From: Plectrocnemia conspersa
Lineage: Eukaryota; Arthropoda; Insecta; Trichoptera; Polycentropodidae
Direction: 5' to 3'
Length of the DNA stretch: 64,000 bases
NCBI GenBank assembly: GCA_009617715.1
Contig: VTFK01000228.1
Coordinates: 124,001 to 188,000, forward strand
In this document: piece by piece, positions 46,290 to 58,814 of the stretch
How positions within the stretch are numbered: position 1 is the first letter of the stretch
Layout: each line of letters opens with the position of its first letter
Translations under genes and position numbers: made by a program
Notes under the pieces: generated by a model
What the model was told of the DNA's origin: nothing
The model's database searches: none
The model's input: the letters and a program-made list of their open reading frames with translations, nothing else

Positions 46290-46700
46290 ATACACCCCGT
46301 ATAAATACGTATATCAATAATCGAGCCATGGATGGGGGTGTTGGGTTACCCCCCACGCCTCCGTTATTACTTTTATAGCTTTCGCTCGAAACTATATGTA
46401 TATGCGGAATCGAGCTATTGAATTTTGTGGCCATTGTGTCCGATTTTATATTATTATTTTTTTCACTTGTGTCAGATACACGCTCATAACAACCGCCCTA
46501 TGACCCTTCCCATGTAAGCGTCTTTAATTGAGGGCATAAATTGGAACTGGCACAATGCCATAATGTGAGAGGCGTTTAATTTTATTTACCATAATAACGC
46601 TTTCGAGTGGATGTTAAAGTTTAATTTATAATGCACATATCAAGGATTATAGTCGGTTCGAAGGCTAATGGTTTATAAATTTTAATTTTAATGTTTATAA
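46290..46700. other. Smaller island, GC-rich at 46320-46390
   Basis: The patch GGGGGTGTTGGGTTACCCCCC near 46334-46353 can form a G/C stem. The flanks contain homeodomain-type ACCATAATAACG and TTTAATTG words. No gene seen. Confidence 0.3.
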
Positions 46701-46839
46701 TTAATTAGTTGCAAACAAATAAAATTATCGTTAACCTCGGATTTAATAATTAAGCTTAGTATAAAGCTCATTATAAAGGATTTCTAAGACTTAAAATATT
46801 TCCTTGACATTTTGTAATTGAGCCTTTTATGTATATTTT

Positions 46840-46888
46840 GTTTAACAACAACATATAATATATTAAAATATATATGTTGTTGTTGAAC
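46840..46888. repeat. 18-bp inverted repeat, one mismatch
   Basis: GTTTAACAACAACATATA (46840-46857) and TATATGTTGTTGTTGAAC (46871-46888) pair with one mismatch (G:T wobble possible in RNA) across a 13-nt AT loop. It lies just left of the dispersed repeat at 46991 and might belong to the same element. Confidence 0.65.
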
Positions 46889-46990
46889 ATTTCAAAATTT
46901 ACAGGCATCATACTTTGAATATTATACTATTAAATAAAAAATCATATGACAAATCCAGTTTAGTTGGGTTTTGTCTAAGACAAAAAAAGT

Positions 46991-47034
46991 CTCTTCTGTT
47001 AAAATAGGACACCACCGTGAGAAAATCGTTTTGC
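46991..47034 (-). repeat. Dispersed repeat, core GATTTTCTCACGGTGGTGTC, - copy
   Basis: Reverse-complement match to 9808-9851, with a handful of differences across 44 bp. Similar sequence may extend to the hairpin at 46840, but that part has no counterpart seen near 9808. Confidence 0.65.
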
Positions 47035-47097
47035 GCATTGAGCCAAAATATATGCCATTAATTATAATTTTTTTTAAAAGTATTCTTTACAAGTGTT

Positions 47098-47440
47098 TCA
47101 AGAAAGAATAACACATGCATTCAGGACTTCCATCCAATTGATCGTTTCTAATATGTTCATTGTTTCGAAAATACTCAAACCAAAAGGACAAAAATCAAAA
47201 TCTTTATTATTATAAACGCGGAAACATATGCAATAAACAATCACTTGTTCTGACTTTTGAATGTCCACCTTAAAAGCATCAGAACGCCAACTTGGCTCAA
47301 TACGTTTATACAAAATAGAATCAAATTCAGACCGCATTCAAGCCGCCGCTTCTCTTTTCGCATCTTTTGGTCCAGCTTGACGTCCAAAATCCAAAGCTGC
47401 ACTTATTTTTGACCATAGAAAACTGTACGTGACGTAGTAT
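47098..47440 (-). other. Unrecognised minus-strand open stretch
   Basis: A 79-codon ATG frame (47098-47337) is preceded, after a single in-frame TGA, by a further open run that reads AALDFGRQAGPKDAKREAAA. The combined translation looks more protein-like than the AT-rich background, but I recognise no family. It may be a decayed coding segment of a transposon. Confidence 0.25.
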
Positions 47441-48650
47441 AGAAAGTAAAAATTAACAAACTTTAACTCAAAAATAGAAATATATAGTGTCTAATATTTT
47501 ATTTCATAGTTCCTTGGCATTAGCCATTACCAGGGTAACTATTTAGTTTATTATTTTATTCTCCTTTTTTATTTTTTTGCGGGCAAAAAATCTTGTGTTT
47601 CAATTTTTTAATTTAGTTTTTATAAAGTTTTTTAATAATTGGATTAAAAAATAAAAAATAAAGAATCCTCACATAAAGGTAAAGGCAATATGCATTAGTA
47701 TATTTATTTGTGAGATTAAAAATATTTAATAATTATATATTAAATTACTAATCCTGATCTCCCTAACATGTTTGATATTTACATGGGATTTTAAATCCAG
47801 GTCTTTTAGATATTAATCACTGACTTTGATATCACTGATCTTTGATCTGATTGTTATACTTAAGAACTGCTACCTTACATCGCAAAATTAAAAGCTGCAA
47901 GTAATTTATTCCTTAAAAATTATTACATTCAAATATCAAATTTTATGATACAGCAGTTAACTTATGTTTTAAACTCAAGATATATAGAAATATAGCTTTG
48001 TATTTTATTTAATAAATATAACTTTACTACAAGACTCAAAACATATTTCTCAAGAATTAATAAAATAAAACATTAACATAGATCGATATTTTACGATACA
48101 TATAGTTTTACCTTAATATACAACGCTAAATAGATATGTAGCATAACGATAATAGAACCCTAATTAAGATTTTTTTACATCTTATTAAAATCCATACCTC
48201 ACGATACAACATGTGATAAACCTTAAGATACAACAATAAATGATCATGATGATGCGATACGACTATTCAACTCGTATACAAAATATAACTATAAACTACT
48301 AGAATAGAATTAATATGATATTTAGACATTGCGTTCAATCGAAAATGATATTTTAAAATATGTTTATATCTTTCATAAATCGATCCTTGAAACTTAACCC
48401 AACGAGTTACAGCAAGTAACATTAAACAGATCGAACAAGTCTAGAAATAGAATATATGAGATTGGTATTGAATTATTGCGTTTTTTTTATAGAATTTTAT
48501 ACTTATTGCTCTGAATCAATCTGGTTATTTTTAGAATAAATAATTTATGCTATATCCAAATATGAATTGTTATTTTTGAAATTTTATAAATAACTGCTTT
48601 TATATTAGCCTGTTTCTTTTATATTTAAATAAGAAATATATACTTATCAC
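47441..48650. other. AT-rich non-coding stretch
   Basis: Nothing recognisable. Several TACGATA/ACCTTAAGATACAAC-like short words recur but without clear periodicity. Confidence 0.4.
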
Positions 48651-49400
48651 TTTTCGCCCTTTGATTACAATTTCTCAATAAGAGATGACTCACTCTCGGC
48701 TTTCTTATTCAAGCGTCCCCAGTGAAAGGGCGCATATGTAGAAAATCGATACGCCGCGTTACTTTTCCAGATTTGGAGAATCGGTAAAAATAAAAAAATG
48801 GAAAAGTCACACTCGACGGGGGGAGGGTTGGTCTTTGTCGTTTTTGCCGAAAGTTTGGGGTTTAATGAGCTGCGGTCCGCGTTCCAAGTCTCGAACTTCT
48901 TGTTCTTCGTCTTCTTGTTGCCGTGGTGTTTTGATATATGCGAAAAGTTCACCAAGAATGGAAAGGAGAACAGAGAGCTAATTGCGTGCAGTCTGTTGTG
49001 TTTTCTTCTAGTAACGAAAGGCGAAAGTGGGTCGTCGGCTACCCTTTTTGAATGCATGCAGATTATCCAAAGGCTCAGATTGTGCCCTAATTAGCCGAGA
49101 ATGTAATTAATAAATTCGCGAGATAAAGGGGTTGTTAAAGGAGCTTTTGCGGTGGATGTGTGTTTAGAGAGTACACCGAATCTTGTGTTATTAAATTAAA
49201 TTGAGTTTGAACGTCTGAAGAGTTGAAAGTTAGAAGGCGAGGAAGGAGGTTGCAGAGAGACTTTCGGAAAGGTCAACGAGGGTAAAAAGAAGCAGATTCG
49301 ATTTTATTTATCCATGAGGATTACCTTTCAAGGCCTTTGTTGAATCCGAGGGATAATCAGCGTTGAATAAATCTGGCTTTTATTTTAAAGGAAATCTGAT
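48650..49400. other. Large balanced island with antisense ORF pair
   Basis: The most extended island in the right half. An ATG frame of 98 codons (48798-49094, +) overlaps a 130-codon minus frame (48665-49057). The + translation has a Phe/Leu-rich hydrophobic middle. Neither resembles a known protein. Positions 49200-49400 hold TCAAGGCCTTTGTTG (TCF-like) and GATTACC/TAATC words. I favour conserved non-coding DNA; a small lineage-specific gene is possible. Confidence 0.3.
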
Positions 49401-50270
49401 TATGCAAACTTTCGCTAGATACTTTGCTAGAAAGTATCCTAATTAAGTCGAGCTTGGTTAAATCAAAATCATTTAACGTCAAGTAAGAAACTATGTGCAA
49501 ATATTTTATTTAATCTATCAATAGATTGTTGAGCCTTAAGTCACTTATTATTTTATAGTTTTATATTTTGAAACTTTTGATTTTTCTATAAAGCTGCATT
49601 CGTTTAAAGAATACGTGTAATCTTATCTTACTTAAGATTTCGAATCAAAAGTTTAGTATTTTGTATCTTGAACAAAAGTAAAACGAATCAAACTATTAAC
49701 CCAGTTTTGCCATCTTAACAGTAGCTTATTGATCCGGGCAATGAACAATTTTGAAAAACGAGTTACATCTTAATAAAAAAATATTATCTTGTCTTTCAAG
49801 AAATTGTACAAAGTCTGTAAGAAGTGGTAGTTGGTTTGTGTAAGATATTTAAATGTCTATTTTAACAATAACATTTGCTTCAAAAAAGCTCTTATTGAGT
49901 GCAGTTGATCAGGGTGGATGTAAAAATATTTTAATACCTAAATATATTGCCCCATTTTTAAATTTTCTTCGTTCGAATATTTTTGCGCCCTAAACTCATT
50001 AGTCCTCCATTGCATAGTTCATAGCAGTATATTCACGGCTAAGCTTTCGTCCTTAGCCAGTATTTGAAGATAACTTTGTGAAGATAAAGTGTTTGTTTTT
50101 CTAAGGACGGCGATATAATAGCGCGCTTTATAAACAACAACCCGCATATGGCGCGTTGCCGAGGGTCTACGCTCGCAGATAATATGCGTCGTAAAAGGCG
50201 ACAATCGTTATTGTTATATATTATAGAAGCATTTTTGCTTATAATGTTCTCCATTTCTCGAATCATAAGA
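49401..50270. other. Non-coding stretch with a small island 50030-50230
   Basis: The island has CpG words and overlapping minus frames of 61-79 codons, unrecognised. The rest is AT-rich. Confidence 0.35.
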
Positions 50271-50364
50271 ATTCTCATTTTACTTACATATTTTCTTTTT
50301 ATTTAGATTTATTTATTATTCTCATTTTACTTATAGATTCTTTTTTTCTATATTTATTTTAATT
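50271..50364. repeat. Two-copy 47-bp tandem repeat
   Basis: Units starting ATTCTCATTTTACTTA at 50271 and 50318 are clearly related over their length, diverged in the A/T-rich second half. Confidence 0.7.
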
Positions 50365-52081
50365 TTCTAAATTTTTTATGATCAAAAATTTGTGAACATA
50401 AAAATCTAGATTCTTCTTAAGAGTTTATTTTAAATTCTTAAAAAAGTTTAATAAATAAAAAATAGATTTAATAAATAGGATGTGATTATATAATAAAAAA
50501 TATTACTGTAGATATATTTTTATTGTTAATAAACAGAAAACTGCATAATGATTTGTTATAATGGATGCGAATAATCAAATCAATCACCTTAAAATAATTA
50601 CAATCGACTCACGAAGGAATTTTCAATTTCTGTATTTTTACCCGAATCACAGAGATTTTTCATATTCCGCACAAAATATGTTTATTAAACTTATTCAGAT
50701 TAAAAAAAAAACAGGTTTTAAATTCGTCAACGGGAAATTTTTATATCGTAACTATGTGAGAAGCACTCATACATTTTTGTAATCTGCCGATTCCTACGTG
50801 TAGCGGGTTTTTTCTATCTGATTATTAAATTAGTTCTTATATTATTTGAAACCAAACTTTTTTTTTATAATTTCAAGTGGTATAATATTCTTTGAATATT
50901 TGAATCAAACGATGCTGCTAATTAAAACGTAGTTTAAAGTGTATCTACTTTTATCAAAGCTCTAGATTCATAATTATCTATTATACTTTGATCTTAAGTT
51001 GTCTAAACTGTTACTGTGCCTTCATTATTCATATATGTCGATGCGTTACATTGCTTTCACAAAAATTGTTCCGAAAAGGTAATCATAATCCAAAACGCAC
51101 GTTTAAATCTTAGAAATATCAATCTTTAAACTTTAAATTATATAACATATATAAATACTTAATAATATATTTTATAAGTCATAAGTCGTTTTGTGTTGTA
51201 TTTTTTGTATCATATAAACTCTGGCATTTTTGTCTTTAGAATTTATCAAAGGGCATCTTTAAAATCCCAATAGACTAAAATACTATTTACTTGCGGTGTT
51301 TCACCAGGTCAATGCCTTTTAACTGATTTTTTAACAGTATAACATATTTTTATCCTGCGTAGGAATTATATACATTTTTTTACAATTTATTGTTTAATGA
51401 ATTGTCCATCAACATCCCTAATTTTAGCTCAAAACACAAAAAGCTTTTAAAGTATTATATTTGAATACTTGGTACCTCACGATAAAACTGTTTTAATATG
51501 TTCAACTTTAAGATATATCAGTCTTTCCTTTATTATAAATAGTTATAAAAAGTGAATATATAATTAAAGAAAGCCACAAAATTTTAGTTAATTTTATCAA
51601 CAAAGAAGGTATATAAGATAATAGGGGAAACACTCGAGAAATCTCATATGTCTTGGAAACGGAGTCAGCACTCGAACACGAGGCAAAGAATTATGAATGT
51701 TCTAAACGAAATCTAATTTTAGAACCAGGTACAATGCATAACACTACCTAAATTATTATTATTATTTTATTAATTATGTATATACCTCTTTCTAAGAAAG
51801 AACGACATACATTTAAAATTAACTCATAATCGATGTAATTTAATAATGCAAAAATACATATAAAATAGATACGAGAATATAATACATTATTAGGATAATC
51901 TAATTGCTTTGATTTATTTCATAATACTTCATTACAAAATTGTTATTTTTTCAAATATATTTGTCGCATTAGAAATGAGTATTGGTTATATTTTTTCTTT
52001 AAATTTGGAAGATGTAGAAAGCATCTCTAAATAAAATCAAGTAAAAACCATTACCATTGATTATTTGAAAATATTTTTATG
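50365..52081. other. AT-rich non-coding stretch
   Basis: No gene or repeat family recognised. A 73-codon ATG frame at 50561-50782 is Asn/Phe/Lys-rich as expected for chance translation of AT-rich DNA. Confidence 0.45.
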
Positions 52082-52190
52082 CTTGATTGACTCACCCAGT
52101 CCATGCTGATTCACCCCGTTGTAACACATTGGGCTTATGCTTGTCTTGTTACAACGAAAGATTATAAATTTATATACTACACAAATTGAA
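52082..52190 (+). repeat. Dispersed repeat, GTTGTAACACATT...GTTACAACGAAAGATT
   Basis: GTTGTAACACATT (52119) and TTGTTACAACGAAAGATT (52146) are arranged as in 33845-33935, with a slightly longer spacer. The dyad GTTGTAAC/GTTACAAC is perfect here, so this may be the better-preserved copy. Confidence 0.55.
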
Positions 52191-52559
52191 AAAAAAACTT
52201 TTTTTTAAATATGTGTTTATAATATTTATATTATATTTATGAACATATAACTCATTGACTTTTGAATATTATAGTAAATAATCTCTTAGCACAAGATCGT
52301 GAAAGCGCCATTTTGTTTGCACACGTATGCTTACTATTTATAGTTAACAAGAACATGGTCTTGATTTTCTCAGAATGTATATCATCGTATAACAAGACAT
52401 ATTTGTTGTTTACATCCAGAATATTTTGCTCGCACACAAAGCTTTCTATTATTATGTAGCGATCCTTCCTATTCACTCACAAAACTAAATCTTTAACATT
52501 ATAATTAACAATTCACATAAAAATAATAATTACCGGTATTTTAGTATGATCACTTCTGT

Positions 52560-52830
52560 ATACCTAACAATGGCCGTTTCACTGAAATCGTTAATTATGG
52601 TACAACAACAACAATACAGGCGCGTTTATTAATTGAAAATCTGAAACTTTGCTTAATTAACGGATTACACTCGGGAACGCAACATTCGGTGAAATTAATT
52701 AGTTAATCAAACTAACTGCGGTCCAGCAGATATAAGATCGTTGTTGCATAAGAAACCCCGCGGCTCTAGGCTCGTGGACCGCCAATTTGTCAGGTGTGAC
52801 AAAGCGGCGGTTCGCTACCAAGACGAACTA
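52560..52830. promoter_or_regulatory. Island with T-box/TGACA composite palindrome
   Basis: TTTGTCAGGTGTGACAAA (52786-52803) is a perfect inverted repeat of TTTGTCA around GGTG. It contains AGGTGTGA, the consensus T-box half-site, and two TGACA words of TALE homeodomain type. Upstream AAATTAATTAGTTAATCAAAC offers homeodomain sites. Enhancer identity is inferred from motif knowledge. Confidence 0.4.
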
Positions 52831-54769
52831 GTGTTTATATATTTTTATATATGTTATACTTATACTAAAATACATTGTATTATCGCTCTGCAAAATAATA
52901 TTATTAATTAATTAACGGTTGGTTTAGTTTATTAACTATTTATATATTATATAATATATGCATCGTCGATGTATTAATTTTGTATAAATCTAGTTACTGT
53001 AAAAATAAAATTGAAATACAATGCACATGTAATTATTTAAACAAACTCAATATAATAAAATACTCTCCAGATGATAAATTACTGTTAAAAAAAATATAAC
53101 CAAACACTCACTAATTACTTTAGTTTAACTACATGCGTTTAATTGCAGTACTCGAACAAAGCTACGCGTGTCGGTTTCATTGTAAATTTTACGCTTGTTA
53201 AATCAGTTTTTTAACATTTAGTTAAAATAATACATTTAATTGCTAACAAAACTTGTATACCTCAGTGATCGAAACTCCATTCTCATTAAATGAGGTAAAG
53301 CATAAATTATGTTGCTAATTATAATTTCCTGTAAATGGGTCGCATGTATAACAAGCGCATGGTATTCATCTATCAGTAAATAGGGTCAAGGATCTGTTCA
53401 TATATTTTTTATAAAATGTCCTCAAAAGACGACAGTAACCAATGGTAGCAGCTGGTTAAAGTATGTAATTTTTAATTAATTGCTCCCCTCTTTCCCGTTA
53501 TTTGCTTTCATGCATAAGTGGCGACCGTTCGCCAAAAAATACGTTTTTTTGGACCCACTTTTTAATTAAAATGATAAAATGTGATTAAATTTCTTTAAAA
53601 AGAATCGCTAATAAACATTTTTAAGTACTTTAAAAAAAACTGTTTTTTTCCTTCAAGAGTGTAGTGTTTACACGATCGCAAAACAATTTTTAAACAAGGT
53701 ATTTGGCATTGTAGTTTACAGTACTTATATCCTAGTAGTTCATATTAAAAGTTCAAGTAAATGTATCTGCTCTGTCTGATGTTTTTGGAATCAATTTTGA
53801 TTGCCTTGTCACATTTGAGAATTTCTTAGCATGAAATTGGCTGTGTTAAGGGTGTATATTTTTGTATTTAGTTATTAATAATTAATGTGAAATATTGAAA
53901 ATAGCGTCTAAACAATCCAATCGTCTTTAAAGCAGTTTTAACTGTAAATTCTAAACGTTAAATTTGCCCGGAAGATGAAGAGAGAAGCGGCTGATTTTTT
54001 GTCTTCTCAGCTTTAAGTGATCGGCTACTTTTTTAGTCAAAGTTCATATGAACTTGCTGTACCTAATTTACTACCGAAATGTGCTGAACGGCATATACAT
54101 ATATATACAATTTATAAAAATATTTTAGCAATCAACTAATCTCTTAAATGAAAAATTCGTTTAGACATGTTTGTTTTTATCTATTAGTATTACAAAATAG
54201 GGACCTGCTGATTTTCATGACTTAATAACGTAATATTTAAAATCTCACGCTGATGCGTACATTTTATTATACCTTTATTACATTATGTTTTTTTTATATA
54301 AATAGATACAATAAAATTATCAGTAATTCTATATTTTTGGAGAACCTTTCTTTCAGACTCAATCTTTGAGTCCACCTATACAAAATCCCTGTGAAAAATC
54401 TACGTATTGCTTAAAGTATAAGATATCTACCAAGTTACTATCATCCTCAATAATAAATCAATAATTAAAAGAACAAATCATATATTTAATTTCATATAAT
54501 AACATATAAAAACATTTACCTGATACTTAGTAGATAGGTTCAGGGATCTGTTAAAATATTTCCAATCTCTCTCATTGCTTTTATGTAACTAAAGATCGAT
54601 ATATCTTAGTATGTATCGCATCTTCGTCGTCGTTCGACGAAATATTATATAACGATTCGTTTTTTCAAGAAATGATAACTTTTTATATTGAATAAATTAT
54701 TTAGATTAAAGTGAAAGTATTTTTTTATATATTTTTTGAAATACACTGTATATATATAATATTTTGCAA
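52831..54769. other. AT-rich non-coding stretch
   Basis: No gene is seen. Slightly balanced patches near 53320-53560 without recognisable content. Confidence 0.4.
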
Positions 54770-55100
54770 AATAAAGGGAGAATTCCAGTTGTGAAAGTCC
54801 GCCCCACCAGTTAAGGGTTAATGCCGTGTTTATGGCGTTAACTCAAGACGATCCCGACCCCCTTTCGGCTTAAGTTTATAAATAGGGGTCGCTGCGGTAA
54901 AAACGTTAAAAAAATTCACGTAATATATTACTTTTTTTAGTCTTAAGCGACGGAAGGGACGTCCGAAAGTTTCGTCGGATTTAGATTTATTTTTCATACG
55001 GTCAGATAAGCAAAAGATTATTTAAGGGCGGAGCGCGCTTATGTGCTGAAAACGTAGGCTAGAAGGATCGCGTGATTTCCACCCCTTCGGGATAAAACCA
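54770..55100 (+). promoter_or_regulatory. GC-richer island with a TATA box
   Basis: TATAAATAG at 54877-54885 is followed by GGGTCGCTGCGG. There is no good TCAGT initiator at +1. CAGATAAG near 55001 is a GATA-factor-type site. The island may be an enhancer or orphan promoter; no downstream gene was recognised. Confidence 0.3.
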
Positions 55101-55324
55101 CCCCCTACTGACCTGCATGTGCCATGTATAGAGATAAAAAATATTTACCAGAATTTTAATAATTATTTTCCCTCATATTAGTTATATATTTATGTGATAC
55201 ATACGTTTAATTTGATTCCCGACTACAACATTTTAATCTGTATCTAATTATATTTATCGTTATACAAAAAAATAATCATCATTAAAGCGAAAACATGTAA
55301 GCAAAAACGTTAGTAAGAGGTATA

Positions 55325-55530
55325 CTAATACCTATTGTTACGGCAATGAATGCATGCGGTACGTACATTTATCCTCTGATTGCTCCCCCAGAAAAATATG
55401 GGAGAAGGATTAATGGAAGGAGCACCAAATGGAGCAATTTTCAGTCTACCGTCATTCAGGATGGATGCAAGCGAGCATTTTTCGAAAGGGTTGAAGCACT
55501 TCATGTATTATACAAAGTCTTTAATAAATG
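55325..55530 (+). pseudogene. pogo/Tigger-type DDE transposase fragment
   Basis: One frame reads PIVTAMNACGTYIYPLIAPP (usual ..VxASGxYIPPFIIFPR). After a single frameshift at about 55396 another frame reads EGLMEGAPNGAIFSLPSFRM followed by DASEHFSKGLKHFMYYTK (usual ELLxGAPPGSIxxxHPSGWM..EIFxKWLQHFIKYTK). The order and spacing fit the central part of the DDE domain of pogo/Tigger (CENP-B/jerky-like) transposases. The catalytic segments on both sides are missing. The copy is dead. Confidence 0.75.
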
Positions 55531-55895
55531 CTACAAATCATTTTTGAAAATATTTATTTGTTTAAATATTTATTTTATATACAACTATTTTGTAATTGTA
55601 TATTTTCTTAATATGTCTAAAGAAGAACTGTTTTAATCACTGATCAAAATTATAGATCTTACATTACCGTAACTTTATCTTACGGCACTCGCTAGAGCAT
55701 CCAAATACTCCATTACCCGATTCTCGGATATTTTTCCTAAAATTAACTGGGTACCCAGTCCGGTTCCGGTTAATTTTTTCCACTATTATATACTGACACA
55801 AAGTTATAATTTAAATTATTAACTATACTATTTTATTTTCGTATTTCGCTCAAGTAATATGTGAGGTGTTATTTTTAAAACTTCGTTAATTTACT
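55531..55895. other. Non-coding stretch after the transposase fragment
   Basis: It includes a GC-richer patch at 55680-55780 with GTCCGGTTCCGGTTAATT. No reading frame recognised. It may be remnant 3' sequence of the pogo-like element. Confidence 0.3.
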
Positions 55896-56183
55896 ATGGC
55901 ATCCATCAACAAGGAAACAAGACAAAATCGTAAAGGATTGGGACCACACAATAGCCCTCGTTACGACCAGAAAAAGTCACGCATGTGTTCTTACTGTAGT
56001 CAATCAAAGAATATTTCTTTGTTGCGAATCGGTCACGGAAACAATAAATCATCGAATCCACAAGATTCCTGTTGCAGTATACGACCTTGGACAATGCCTT
56101 TCAAGCAAATGTCGCTTCTGAAAGGCGTATACTTCGTTGTTTTAAGAACGAGTACATCTATTGGCTTGGTGATCTCTATATGA
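55896..56183 (+). other. 95-codon ATG frame, unrecognised
   Basis: ATG at 55896 opens a frame with N-terminal MASINKETRQNRKGLGPHN and a Cys-containing segment MCSYCSQSKN. Alternative frames on the same strand are also partly open. No family is recognised. It could be a processed pseudogene or TE remnant given the pogo fragment 370 bp upstream. Confidence 0.25.
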
Positions 56184-58814
56184 TTTTGATTGGTTAGCAA
56201 GTTTTGCAGCCCTGGATACTTGAGCTTGGACTACTGGATATAAATAACAGGATATTCGCTTATTTTAAAAACGTGTGTGTACCCGGGTCTGAAGCCCTTG
56301 GCACTCGCTAAATCTTTTAGCTTACCTCTCTTTGATTTTTTTATATCTGTACAGGAAGTATTATATGTAGGAATATATTAATTGATCCGATACAATTGTT
56401 TTGAAAATTTTTTATAACGTACTACTAAGTGTTTCCATAAATATAAAGCTTTCAGAACCGAATGTGTATATTTTCGAAACGTATTACTTCCGCCTGACTT
56501 ACTACATCCATACACAATGTCACCACATTAGCGATGCGCATATGTATAAAATTTAAAAGCACATTATAATAGTTATGATCGTAACTACAATATAATACGC
56601 TTTTAGTGTAGTATAATACAAATACATAAATTTGGACGCACATATAAACATACACATTCGCGCGGAGATTCTTGCCATTAAAACTTCTTTATTACGTGTA
56701 ATGTGCCAAGATATAATATTGCATTATATATTAAATTTACTTTGCAATGTATTATTAAATATACGACGGAATAAACGTTTGAACTTTTGTGCGGAAAATA
56801 CTAAAACTCGCCAGAAACGTGTAGAACCGGCGTTTCAACTTAGACTTATAAACAAGATTTAATATGGCAACAAACTGTGTTTTTATTAAAATATTAAATA
56901 AACACATTATGTTATAATTTACCTTTATAAATTAGGGATGATACATTTTGATATTAATTTCGCTTTTAAACTTCAAAAAGTGAATATTAAAATAAATATT
57001 CAAGTCGCATATGCTTAAAAAAGTCCTTGTGTTTTTAATTTGCCTGTAATATATAAATAAAATTGTTTGAGAAATGTCGTTTTTTTGTGTTGTAACATCA
57101 TTTAAATAATTGTTATTTTAAATTATCAAATTAAACATTAATCAGTTTACAAGTAGCTTAAAAAAATGTAAATCATATCAAAATTTACTGACAATAATCT
57201 GAGAAATTAATCGCTTTTTTGTCTTGTACAAATACATTATGTATATAGAACGTCTACAATTTTTTTTAAAATTAATATACTATAAATTCTGAAATGAAGT
57301 AAAGATAGATTTAAAATAAGTGCAATTCAATTAAAATTAAAATCATGTTATAGGTTATTTATGGTAAAAAAAAATTATAAAATGTAGACCAAACAAAGAT
57401 AAAAATATAAATTATCTACAACATAAATACTATTTGTATAATACATGCTAGAAAAAATCTATACTTCTTCTAAAATCACAATATATCACTTTTTCATATT
57501 TAAAATCAAGAGTTGCTAATTCGGAGTCAATAAAAATCAATTAAATAATTATATACAATATATTAAATGCTTTAAATTATGTTTTTTACCATAATATATT
57601 CAAAAATAAATTTTATTTTATATTTAAAAAAAAAATTATATTTTATTTGAGCCAAAAATGTTGTAAAGTGTAACTTAAAATATATAGTCATATGTATGAT
57701 GAGCTTTTATGAATTTTTTTTCTAAGTATGTTCAATATAATTAAAAAAGTAAAACTAAAAATATGTTTTAAATTAGGTTAGAGTTTTATATTATAGAAAT
57801 ATCATAACTAATCAACGATATTTAAATAAAACTAATTACAACGTATAACTTTTCATTTCAGGCAGTTGATTTTTTTGTTAATTAAAAATTGGAATAAATT
57901 GAAATATGTAGACTTGATTTAACTTTCACGTGAAAATACAGCAAAATATAATACAATCTCAGTCTCGAAGAGTAATGAAAAAGCTCTCAAACTTTTTTGT
58001 TCAATGTGTCTTTTTGTGATTCATAATGATAAAAGTTTGTGGTAAATGTGTACACAATTGTAACGCTACTTTATAAATGGCAAAAGAATATTTTAATAAT
58101 AATAAAATTAAATAATAATATATATTTTTAAAATAATAATTAATAATAATAATAATTAGTTACTGGCATCTTAATGTGATGTCTAAGAGATTCTGAATAT
58201 AAATATCACTTTCAAAACTCTTACCTTAAGAATTAATTGTAGTATTATTCAATACTTTGTGACTTATTCTACTTCTATTTATAAACAATATTATTTTTAA
58301 TAAGTAAAATAATGCATATCTTCTAATTAGGAATCCTTATCTTAAAAGGTCTTCGCGCACCTTCTTAAATGTTGTATTTTTTCTTTCTTAAAATATATAC
58401 AATATATTTTTTCTTTCTTAAAATGTGCCAAGAAGCGCATATTTCGTACATAACTAATAATATGTTATTTTTAAAACATGTTTTTTTTTAAATAGATTTA
58501 TATTTTTCAATCTTTAAATGCATCGTCTTACCCATAAAAAAATCAAAACCCATATTAAACAAAGAAATTAAAATAAATTATAAAACAGTACAAATTGGTC
58601 AATAGAAATAAAAACTTTGAAATTGATTTTTAAGTTCTAAAACGTCATGTGATTTACTAATATTAATTTAACAATAATTACCTGCACCATCTTTAATCTT
58701 CAGAAAAGCGTGTAATTAATAGTAGATTGAACGATCTCGTGATCTAATTCGTGGTAGCAAACTATTTCGATTATTTTTGAATAGGAGTTAATTTTTAGAC
58801 ATTTGTTAATTTAT
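56184..58814. other. AT-rich non-coding stretch
   Basis: No gene is seen. It includes an (AAT)n-rich patch at 58090-58160 and a small tandem duplication at 58375-58424. Confidence 0.45.
58375..58424. repeat. Two copies of a 20-bp word, 30-bp period
   Basis: TATTTTTTCTTTCTTAAAAT occurs at 58375-58394 and 58405-58424 without mismatch. Confidence 0.8.

Noticed and set aside
48665..49094. Overlapping antisense ORFs of 130 and 98 codons
   Set aside because: Both strands open at once without recognisable protein features points to low stop density in an island, so not annotated as genes.
57862..57890. Possible downstream exon after CATTTCAG near 57862
   Set aside because: In the phase required by the candidate exon at 35842 it reads only seven codons before TAA.
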